From positions 32,612,973 to 32,676,972 of the forward strand of contig NC_089273.1 of NCBI RefSeq assembly GCF_963678975.1: a DNA stretch of 64,000 nucleotides. Reading direction: 5' to 3'. Below the pieces are notes generated by a model. That model searched no databases and was not told the DNA's origin. It saw nothing but the letters and a program-made list of their open reading frames with translations. This document shows positions 42,192 through 51,986 of the stretch, piece by piece. Every line of letters starts with the position of its first letter. The stretch's first letter is position 1. The translations under genes were made by a program, and so were the position numbers. The stretch comes from Dysidea avara (Eukaryota; Porifera; Demospongiae; Dictyoceratida; Dysideidae).

Positions 42192-44703
42192 GGTGGGGTC
42201 TATTCTACGGAACGGAACGGAACGGAATGATGGACTAAACTACGGAACGGAATGCTTTCTCAAATTGAAGCTTGCAGCTTACCATTGCTGTACAAGTTAT
42301 CAGTGGCACTTCCAGCTGGTAAACAAACGTACCCCAAGAAAGATAAAACGAATTTAAGTATCGATTGTGGGTTCTTGCTGTTTATCTTCGGATGTATCAA
42401 GTAGGGAACTTAATGCATGACTTGTTTTTGCTAATATATGAGTTGTTTTTGCTTACTTTGACTTTAGAATGTACAATCTGAGGTTCAGCCTTTCTAATAG
42501 GCATAACTCCGGAAGTATGTAGCTACACTACAAAGGAAACAAGTATGGTGACAAGCTGAATCAACTCTGTCAGGCTAAACAGAATCTAAAGGAATTTTGT
42601 GCAGTGTGTGAGGAGCAAACATTCAGATACCTCAAGGAGGCTATATTGTGTGAACATCAATGAATCATTAGCAAAATAGTGGACTACATAATGTCAGATA
42701 TCTTAGCCTGAGTAGTGAGTTGAATCCAGGATGGGGTCTATTTTACAGAATGGAATGTTTTCTGAATCAAAACTTACAGCTTGTCTAGCCGCTATCATTG
42801 CTGAAGTTGCATTCATCAGTGGAACTTCCAGGAAATGGAATAGGATAATAATAAAATATTAATAGCTGTTTCATGCAGTACATTGTTCTATTACCTGATA
42901 TATCAAGCAGGTCTCTTCAATTCATTTATTGCATGACCAAGGCAAGTTTTGTTACTACAATACAGTAGCTGATTGGATGTCAGTTGCTTCTGGTGATCTT
43001 GACAAGATAAATAGTTTAGAAGACCACTCAATTTCTTCAGTTTCAGAGCGTAATATCCACAGAGAAATTAAGTAGAAAGTTACTGGTGACAGGAAAAGTC
43101 TAGGTGATCATGACTTTATTCAGTCTAATAAACAGAATATATGGTTGATTGAGTGAGGTATCACTTGCAGAATGTTCAGACAACCAGCGATGAGATGCAT
43201 GCATGGATTCATTGAATTTTTGTTACAGTTGGAGACATTAAATATCCAAAAGCAAACTGACTGTATAATATTAATTCACTTGCTTTATATTTTCTCAATT
43301 TTGAGCCTGTATAGCTACAAGTAATTAATTTTTTCTCAGTCCTAGAATAAGATGGGAGAGAAAATTTATCTTTGTTTATCTATACTGTACAACTTCAAAG
43401 GAAATGAAGAATAAAATTAGTAAAACCACAACAAGGTGAATTACAGATTTAAATACTAAATATGAATTATAGCCTTTAGATAATTATTGTTCCAAAGCAA
43501 AATTGTAGATGGAAAAAAAACAAGGACTGGTGAGATCTTGGTTATTTGATGATAGAGGTTGGAGATTAAAAGGGTGGTAACTTCTTGTTCTTGAATATGT
43601 TGCAAAGTGGAGGTATGGGATATCAATTTCATTATGAAAAATTTGTATACTTAAATAATCTAGCATTACTGTCTTCAATTGTCCTCCACTTAAATATGCT
43701 ACAACAGTGTCGGTACATTGGCAGTCTACCTTAAAATCTCAACTCTAGAGTAGATCCAACACAGAGCAGCCCACACTGTAACAAATACATGTGATCCCAC
43801 TGTAATATCATGGACCATGCAGCTGGACTCGGAATCACTTGAAAATAGATGAACAAATTTAACCTGTTTTGTTTGAAGTGAAGCATGTGAAATGTTACAC
43901 TTAAGAAATCCTAGGATTCTTAGGTGGTATGTAATTAATGTGAGTGTTCCATTTCCGGTCTGACTAGATACATTGAAATTACACACACATCTTGGTCCAA
44001 ATCACATTTACCTGGTGGCTATGGGCATGGTTTGCATAGCTAGGCTTATAATTGAGATTTGGTTGATCTTGCAGTTTTGGCATTTGGCCTGATTCAAGGC
44101 TAGCAGTCAGACACATCCTTGAATTTGTGCAACAGAAAAAAATCAGTTCACTATTGAATACAGCATTAGTCCACTGCACCGGCTGTTAATAACTCCATGC
44201 ATACAATTCAGTGATGTTCGCAGAATATAGCCCCTTTGCGATCTGCCAAAATATTTGCTCCTCTCACACTGCACAAAATTCTTCAAGTTTTAATTCAGCT
44301 GGCTCTTTCCTGTTACCAGTGTCTTCCTGCTTGCTTTATTTGTACACTGACATATGACTTGAAAAGCCGGCCCAGACTGTTTTCTAAAGTCAAAATGAGC
44401 AAACCAGCTCACATAAAGTGCCCTTCTTGGTATATCCGTAGATGAACCAAGGATGAACATCACTGATACAGCTCATCCCACAATTAATACTTCGTTACTA
44501 ATGACAACCAACAAGAACCCACAATCGATCCTTTAATTCTTTTTATCTTATGTTTAATCACCCACTGAAGGTGCCACTGATAACTCGTAAGGGCAGTTTC
44601 AGCAATGGTAAGTTGCAAGCTTCAATTTGAGAAAGCGTTCCGTTTCGTAGTTTAGTCCATCATTCCGTTCCGATCCGTTCCGTTCCATAGAATAGTCTCC
44701 ACC
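42192..44703. mobile_element. MULE-like TIR element, copy 1, 2512 bases
   Basis: Termini GGTGGGGTCTATTCTACGGA and the inverse run into tandem GGAAC repeats. The 8-base duplications ATTTTTTG lie at 42184-42191 and 44704-44711. It matches copy 2 (47948-51859) along its length. It contains a 44-codon open stretch (about 42529-42660; LCQAKQNLKEF, CAVCEEQTF) that is frameshifted in copy 2. No transposase. The duplication length of 8-9 bases suggests MULE or hAT, and the repeats favour MULE. Confidence 0.85.
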
Positions 44704-45171
44704 ATTTTTTGCTGTTACCATTTTGTAGCGCTGTAATTTCGAAACCTCTTGGCTTCTAGAGTTGAAACTTCGGTTGACGATTTCTTAACTATCTAGATAA
44801 AGAAAATATGATTTGAAAAATGCACTAACTGGGGTTCTGTGACATTACTTGGCGACCAATCCATCTAGCTACTGCTAACTACAGTACTGACTGTAGTCCG
44901 TGACAGGTCAAGTCAGTAGCGAAGTGACCAAGTATCCGGTAGCTAAAACACAGGCATTGCAATAGACTTCACAGCCGGCGGAACTGAGCCAGCGCTGCCT
45001 CACAACGCCATAGGAGAGACCTGTTGTCTCGTCTTGCGTGACGCTCTCGAGTAAAGTTAGCTATCATGGAGCATTACTGTAGCCTTGCTGCATCCACGCG
45101 GGTCACTCCAGCGCACCTCACTAGCGTCATGCACGTAAATACATGCGATGTTACTCGTGAGCTGTACTGTA

Positions 45172-45800
45172 CAAACAAATCAACCTGCAGTGAGATCACC
45201 TACAAAAAGCACCTTGTACAAAGTTCAGTTACCCTGTAGAGAGATCAGCTAGAAGAATTCACCTTGTGGACAGTTCAGCAACAAAGAAACCATCATGTAG
45301 AGAGTTCAGCTGCAAATAAATGACCCTGTAGAAAATTTAGTTACAAACCAATCACCCTGTAGAAAGATCAACTAGAAGAAGTTACCTTGTAGAGAGCTCA
45401 GCTACAAACAATTCACCCTGTACAGAGATCAGTTAGTAGCAGTTTCCTTGTAGAGAGTTCAGCTACAAACAAATCACCCTGTAGAAAGATCAGCTAGATT
45501 AATTTACCTTGTAGAGATTTCAGCTACAAGAACCACCATGTAGAGAGTTCAGCTGCAAACAAGCCACCCTGTAGAAAATTCAGCTGCAAACAAATCACCC
45601 AGTAGAAAGATCAGCTAGAAGAAGTTGCCTTGTAGAGAGTTCAGCTACAAAGAAACCATTCTGTAAAGAGCTCAGCTGCAAACAAATCACCTGTACTGAA
45701 TTCAGCTACAAACAAATCACTCTGTAGAGAGATCAGCTAGAAGAATTTACCTTGCAAAGTGTTAAGTTACAAAAAAACCGCCATGCAGAGAGTTCTGTAA
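45172..45800 (+). repeat. 31-bp minisatellite array, copy 4 (right part)
   Basis: Continues the array after the TA element, then ends with AGAGTTCTGTAATAAATAT. Units here carry the CAGCTAGAAGAAGT and AAAGAAACCATCATGT variants as in array copy 1, unlike the left part, so variants are zoned along the array. Confidence 0.88.
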
Positions 45801-45805
45801 TAAAT

Positions 45806-46362
45806 ATCCCATCCAAAAACAGCTTATAGCTGTAAAAAAAGTGCGCGTCCAAGTAAAGCAGAGTTAACTGTGACAAAAAGTTATGATATCATAATGCGGC
45901 CATGTGCGAGGTGTGCAAGTTGTAAAATTAATATTAGCTAATCAGATAATACAATGTTATTGTTAAAGTGTTAATGAGAACTATGTGATGCTGCTAGTTT
46001 TTAAGTGTGTGAGCATCTTCATAAATGCCACATAAATTTAATTCTCAGTAAAGGAATGTGTATAGATTCTCTGATAGTAATAAATAGTTTGAGTTTAGCC
46101 GCCTTTCCTGTATATGCTTTATTGAGAATTAAATTTATGTGGCATTTATGAAGATGCTCACACACTTAAAAACTAGCAGCATCACATAGTTCTCATTAAC
46201 ACTTTAACAATAACATTGTATTATCTGATTAGCTAATATTAATTTTACAACTTGCACACCTCGCACATGGCCGCATTATGATATCATAACTTTTCGTCAC
46301 AGTTAACTCTGCTTTACTTGGACGCGCACTTTTTTTACAGCTATAAGCTGTTTTGGGATGAA
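45806..46362. repeat. Long palindrome, about 550 bases
   Basis: The arms, about 240 bases each, are nearly perfect: AAAAACAGCTTATAGCTGTA then AAAAAAGTGCGCGTCC against the inverse ending ACAGCTATAAGCTGTTTTGG. A spacer of about 70 bases (TTTGAGTTTAGCCGCC) separates them. The outer motif equals that of the palindrome at 14518-14858 although the inner sequence is unrelated. Confidence 0.93.
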
Positions 46363-46487
46363 ATTTCAATACTTTTTGTTAGAATAAGCAATGCACTGTT
46401 GATAACAGTAAGTGAGTTTCCATGGTTTTGACAGAAACCCCAGATTACAGTGACAGAATATTAAAATATAACTGTAATTTTAGTGGC

Positions 46488-46679
46488 CAGGGCCCCCAAC
46501 ATTGGGGGTAACTGGGGTATTTTGCCCCCTGCCACAGCCCGAAAGGGGCCACTTGAATACCTGTTTAAAGAAAGATCGATATACTCTAATAGAGCAGTCA
46601 GGATCTAGACCCTTCCTTGCCCCTGGGCCCCTCTTAAAGTCTTTTCCCTTGGGCCCTCTAATTTCTCTGGACGGCCCTG
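46488..46679. mobile_element. hAT MITE, 192 bases
   Basis: CAGGGCCCCC and GGACGGCCCTG termini with 8-base duplications TTAGTGGC (46480-46487, 46680-46687). It carries the ACTCTAATAGAGCAGTC box near 46583. The right end matches the terminus at 4875. Confidence 0.85.
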
Positions 46680-46764
46680 TTAGTGGCATGCAACTGCAGT
46701 CAACTAACACCCATTTTAACTAGTAAACCCTTAACAACACTTTGCCTTTCATCTTGTACTGCAT

Positions 46765-46960
46765 TGAAACGATCAAGATACTCTATTAGAGCAGTCACAA
46801 AACAGCTGTAACACAGCAATCAATATTTAGCATAGTTACAACTTCTGCTTAGCATCGGATTGTATAGTTTAAATTACTAGCTACTTACAGACTTTACAAT
46901 ATAAAAATATGGCACTTGTAGAAATGTGACTGTTCTATTAGAGTATCTCGATCTACTTCA
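46765..46960. repeat. Inverted pair of box motifs
   Basis: GATCAAGATACTCTATTAGA then GCAGTCAC at about 46770 and its inverse GTGACTGTTCTATTAGAG then TATCTCGATC at about 46927 bound 190 bases. It may be a tiny mobile unit made only of two boxes and a spacer. Confidence 0.55.
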
Positions 46961-47226
46961 AGCATTGACTAATTCAAGTGAAGAAGCTACGCCCCTGCCA
47001 AGAGATCTTGTGAAATGAAATGAGAATAGTAAAGAAAAGGCAAGTATGTACAGAGACAATAGAGGGGCGCGTAATTATGTCCTGTTGTAAATAAACGCCT
47101 TTAAAATTTATATTACTACTAAATAAACGCACCAGAATAGGCTTGTGTGGCTGTTGTCTCCAAGGTTGTCTCATTACTTGTCTTTTCGTGTTGAAGGGAT
47201 TTAGTCGCAATTGGTGAGTTTAACTA

Positions 47227-47611
47227 GAGTAAGCGATCTATTGTCGGACACCATCTATAATCGGACACGTTTTCTCAGAAACTACTAAGCCGAATCATCT
47301 GAACTTTGGTGTGGAGAAACCTTGCACTTAGGCTAATAATGCACTAAAAGATAAACCTGCTAGCTTTTGTGGTTCCTTTGTTACAGCCGATTAAAGTGAC
47401 TGTCCGAAAACCTCTAATATCGGAAGTTTACCTCTTTTATCGGACACCACCTAGCAATCACCCACTAAAAAACGAAAATCCAAACAACCACCACCATCTA
47501 TTAGGGTAAGCCATGCACTTTCAAAGTAGTCATAGTTATTTCCTTTCCTTCATTCATAAGCGGAGCTACAATCGTAAATGTTCGGGTGTGTCGTGACCTC
47601 AATAATCGGAC
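47227..47611 (+). repeat. Left 385-base TIR
   Basis: Contains TCGGAC-type words at about 47247, 47264, 47402 (inverse), 47420 (TCGGAAG), 47438 and 47606. By eye it is about 88 percent identical to the right TIR. The outermost 95 bases are almost identical. Confidence 0.92.
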
Positions 47612-48955
47612 GCCTGGATTTCCAAATTTTCGTATTTTTTGCGGGACTTTCTGTTCAAAAACACTTTGTTGTTCGAGCAGTAGATACCAGAGCAGGTATG
47701 ACTCCCAAGTTATATATAGTTGTTGTACATACGTAACTCTTGGCCTTGTAGCTATATTACTGTAGTGGTTTAATAAGTTATTATACAATAAAACAACAGC
47801 TAGCTAGCTAGTCTCTAGCTACTAATTAATGCTGTGTAAATAACGGTGTGCACTTGGCATTATTTTACTCTGTAGCATAAATAATTGGCATTATTTTACG
47901 CTGTAGCATAAGTGATAAACTGTAATAGTGATTACTATAATATTATAGGTGGGGACTATTCTACGGAACGGAACGGAACGGAACGGAATGATGGACTAAA
48001 CTGCGGAACGGAATGCCTTCTCAGATTGAAGCTTGCAGCTTACCATTGCTGTACAAGTTATCAGTGGCACTTCCAGCAGGTAATCAAACGTTACCCCAAG
48101 AAAGATAAAACGAATTTAAGGATCGATTGTGGGTTCTTGTTGGTTGTCATTAGTAACGAAGTACTAATTGTGGGAATAGCTGACTCAGTGTGTTCATCTT
48201 CGGATATATCAAGTAGGGAACTAATGCATGACTTGTTTTTACTAGTATGTGAGTTATTTTTACTTACTTGACTTTAGAATGTACAGTCTGAGGCCCAGCC
48301 TTTCTAATCGGCATAAATCAGTATGTGTATAGCTACACTACAAAAGAAACAAGTATGGTGACAAGCTGAATCAACTCAGTCTAAGCAGAATCTAAAGGAA
48401 TTTTGTGCAGTGTGTGAGGAGCAAACATTCAGATACCTCAAGGAGGCTACATTGTGTGAACATCAATGATTCATTAACAGAGTAGTGGACTATTGTCAGA
48501 TATCTCAGCCTGAGTACTGAGTTGAATTCTGGATGGGGTCTATTTTACAGAATGGAATGCTTTCTGAATCAACTTGCTATCATTGCTGAAATTGCATTTT
48601 ATCAGTGGAACCTCCAGGAAAATGGAATAGGATAATTATAAAACATTAATTAAGTGATTGTTTAGGTAATCATGACTTTATTCAGTCTAATAAACAGATT
48701 ATATGGTTGATTGAGTGAGGTATCACTTTCAGAATGTTCAGACGACCAGTGATGAGATGCATGGATTCATAGAATTTTTGTTGTGGTTGGAGACATTAAA
48801 TATCCAAAAGCAAACTGACTGTATAATATTAATTCACTTTCTTTATATTTTCTCAACTTTGAGCCTGTATGCAAATAATTGAATTTTCCTTGTCAATAGA
48901 AATCCTAGAATAAGATGGGAGAGAAACTTATCTTTGTTTACCTATACTGTACAAC

Positions 48956-49200
48956 CAAGAGTTCGTAATACTGATTTGTATGGGAGAGAGTGTCTAACTC
49001 TCAGTATGGCCTGTACAAACACCCTGCGTAAAGTTCACCTTTCATCAAATCAACACCTTTACTGGGGGATAGAAAACTGTTGATTAGTGTTGCTGAAGAA
49101 GGTAAAGCCTTTGTTCTGAAATAAGGCCGAGGTGTTACTTTAAGCAGGGTGTTTGGTGAATGCGTTCAAGTTAGACACTCCACCTTATTATGAACTCTTG
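48956..49200. mobile_element. MITE, 245 bases
   Basis: The ends CAAGAGTTCGTAATA and TATTATGAACTCTTG (one mismatch) and 7-base duplications GTACAAC (48949-48955, 49201-49207) mark an exact insertion absent from copy 1 at 43391. The class is uncertain. Confidence 0.9.
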
Positions 49201-50100
49201 GTACAACTTCAAAGGAAAATGAAGAAAACATACAGATGAATCAATAAAATCACTACAGTAGGGTGAATTACAGACTAGTGAGATCTTGGTTAATTAATGA
49301 CAGTGGTTGGAGATTAAGTGTGGTAGCTTCTTGTTCTTGAATATGTTGCAAAGTGGAAGTACAAATCAAAATGGGATATCAATTTCATTATGAAAAATAC
49401 ATAAATAATCTAGCATTACTATTTCATTTGTCCTCCACTTAAACATGCTACAACAGTACTAGTGTCAGTACATTGGCAGTGAGTCTACCTTGAAATCTCA
49501 ACTCTAGAGTAGATCCAACACAGGACAGCCCTCACTGTAACAAATACATGTGATCCCATTGTAATTTCATGGACCAGCTGGACTGGGAATCACTTGAAAA
49601 TAGACGAACAAATTTAACCTGTTTTGTTTGAAGTGAAGCATGTGAAATGTTACACTTAAGAAATCCTAGGATTCTTAGGTGGTATGTAATTAATGTGAGT
49701 GTTCCATTTCAGGTCTGACTAGATACATTGAAATTACACACACATCCTGGTCCAAATCACGTTTGCCTGGTGGCTACAGGCATGGTTTTACATGCGGCTT
49801 ATAATAGAGATTTGGCTGATCTTGGAGTTTTGGCATTTGGCCTGATTCAAGGCTAGCAGTCAGACACATCCTTGAATTGTGCAACAGATAAAATCAGCTC
49901 ACTATTGAATACGGCATTAGTCCACTGCACCAGCTGTTAATATATAAATAACTCCATGCATACACTTCAGTGATGTTTGCAGAATATACCCTCCTTGCGG
50001 TCTGCCAAAATATTTGCTCCTCACACACTGCACAAAATTCTTCAAGTTTTAATTCAGCTGGCTCTTTCCTGTTACCAGTATCTTCCTGCTTGCTTTATTT

Positions 50101-50484
50101 ACTAGTGGGGCAAAAAAATTATTAATTTTCAACAAGTAGAATAGGGATCAAAGATTTGATTTTGAAAAAAACTGCGTAAACAAGAAGTAATAGGGATGAT
50201 AATCCACAAAATTCTATGCATCATCAGTTCAAAGCAAGTTATTTGAATAGTGTACACTCAATTTGCGATTCCTATTTCAACATTTTAACAAAATTTAACC
50301 ACAAGTTGAAATAGGAATCGCAAATTGAGTGTACACTATTCAAATAACTTGCTTTGAACTGATGATGCATAGAATTTTGTGGATTATCATCCCTATTACT
50401 TCTTGTTTACGCAGTTTTTTCAAAATCAAATCTTTGATCCCTATTCTACTTGTTGAAAATTAATAATTTTTTTGCCCCACTAGT
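50101..50484. repeat. Near-perfect 384-base palindrome
   Basis: Starts ACTAGTGGGGCAAAAAAATT and ends with the inverse. Arms of about 185 bases have only one or two differences and an AT-rich centre (about 50290). Such a structure would form a large hairpin and could only persist if very young or if selected. Confidence 0.95.
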
Positions 50485-51507
50485 TTCATGATTTTTTTCA
50501 TGTCCATGCACATGGACTACTTCTTAAATATACGTTCAACAGTACATGATTGTTTAATAAAGAAACCCATTGTAATATCAACTGGCAATAAACAATTACA
50601 TAAATAAGTTTAATAAACAATTACATAATTAAGTTTAATCATTGTCCTCTTCCTCTTCCTCTTCCTCAACACGAGTAAAACACACGCTTGACAAAACGTG
50701 GTCGACTCCAATTAAAGTGCTGAGTATACGGAGTATCCCGCTTTTTATTTTTCAATCGCGTACGGAAGGGACACACCCCTTTTCAATTCGAAATTTACCA
50801 GTGTGTTCCAATAGCTTACAAGCCTTGTTATGTCGACTCTTAGCTGGTAAACAGCTGAAGAATATAATAGAAAGTATACACGAAAGGCGTACAGTAATAG
50901 TTTAAGTGATGAGGTGCGGGCCACACCCCCTTCACTGTCTCGTAATGAAGGAAGTCTAAAACCCGAGTTTCAGTGAACAATAGTTATGTTTAATGTTTAG
51001 TGTGATACAACTTGATGCATTTTAGTCCTGTGAGCTAAAGCAATGGAATTTTAAACAATTCTATATTATCATCTGTATGGCTTCTCGATCGAATGGCGTC
51101 TCGAAGAGTGATTCTTGCTCTATATCTCGCAATCGCATTAGAGAGGGAAGATTTTAATACCACACAGACCTGGGTACGCATGTTTTTTAAATACGCCATA
51201 CGTTTTTAGGGCTGATATCTACTTCCTACGAGCTGTAGGCGCGCGAAACAAGAAAGAAAGAAAGAAAGAAGAAAGAAAGAAGAAGAAGATGGAGAATCTA
51301 ACCATTATCAAAATTTTAAAAAACACCTAAAACCATTTCCCTTACTTTTAATACTTGTTGGCTAGTGTTGTAAACACAAAAGAAAGGTCTAGAATGTTTT
51401 AGAAATAAAATCTAAAGCCCGGAAGGCTGCTTTTGGCGTGCGTTCTATTAGAGTGTTTTGAAAAATTTCTGCCTGATCCCTATTATGTACCACTACCGTG
51501 GTACATG
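50485..51507. other. Inserted sequence of unknown origin
   Basis: Absent from MULE-like copy 1, so it arrived with or after the palindrome. It holds a CTTCCTCTTCCTCTTCCTC run (50645-50669; acidic repeat on the minus strand), a (GAAA)n microsatellite at about 51250-51292 and a TCTATTAGAGTG box fragment at 51445. It ends near GTACCACTACCGTGGTACAT, a short palindrome. No gene recognised. Confidence 0.45.
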
Positions 51508-51986
51508 ATACACTGACTTATGACTTGAAAGACCGGCCCAGACTGTTTTCTAAAGTCTAAATAAGAAAAACAGCTCACATAAAGTTCCCTTCCGTATGGA
51601 TGAACATCACTGATACAGCTCATCCCACAACAATACTTCGTTACTAATGACAACCAACAAAAACCCACAATCGATCCGTTAATTCTTTTTATCTTATGTT
51701 TAATCACCCACTGGAGATGCCACTGCTAACTTATAAGGGAAGGGAAGTTTCAGCAATGGTAAGTTGCAAGCTTCAATTTTAGAAAGCGTTCCGTTCCGTG
51801 GTTTAGTCCATCATTCCGTTCCGTTCCGTTCCGTTCCGTTCCGTAGAATAGTCCCCACCAATATTATAGCTCATATGTGGTCCATTACGTCAACGGATAT
51901 TTGTATCCAAGGCTCAACATGACCACAACACTCTAAGTCATCAGCATGATAGACCTGGAACTTACAAGAATTGGACAGAAGAAAAT

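Larger units (their letters stand above)
41497..45169. mobile_element. TA-flanked TIR element inserted in the minisatellite
   Basis: The ends CAGTACAGCTCAC and GTGAGCTGTACTG (looser similarity to about 30 bases) are flanked by TA (41495-41496, 45170-45171). Deleting the element with one TA restores a perfect array unit. CAGT ends with TA suggest a pogo/Tc1-like mover. Excluding the nested MULE-like element its length is about 1.15 kb. It carries a possible captured exon (41858-42033). Confidence 0.85.
38715..46362 (+). mobile_element. Composite minisatellite element, complete copy split by insertion
   Basis: Order: terminal hairpin ACACACGGTAGTGTGT, unique core (38715-39500), box GATCGAGATACTCTAATAGA (about 39508), 31-bp array (39590-41496 and 45172-45800), TTCTGTAATAAAT phrase and a terminal palindrome (45806-46362). 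The same order, inverted, is at 14518-16903. A nested TA-flanked insertion (41497-45169) splits the array. Its own target duplication is not resolved. The architecture, with a minisatellite and hairpin ends, recalls Helentron-associated elements but is not proved. Confidence 0.7.
47948..51859. mobile_element. MULE-like TIR element, copy 2, 3912 bases, with inserts
   Basis: Ends GGTGGGGACTATTCTACGGA and inverse, five to six GGAAC units, and perfect 9-base duplications AATATTATA (47939-47947, 51860-51868). Compared with copy 1 it has an extra 245-base MITE (48956-49200) and an insertion of about 1.4 kb (about 50101-51507) that begins with a palindrome. It landed upstream of the pogo transposase coding region. 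Confidence 0.9.
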
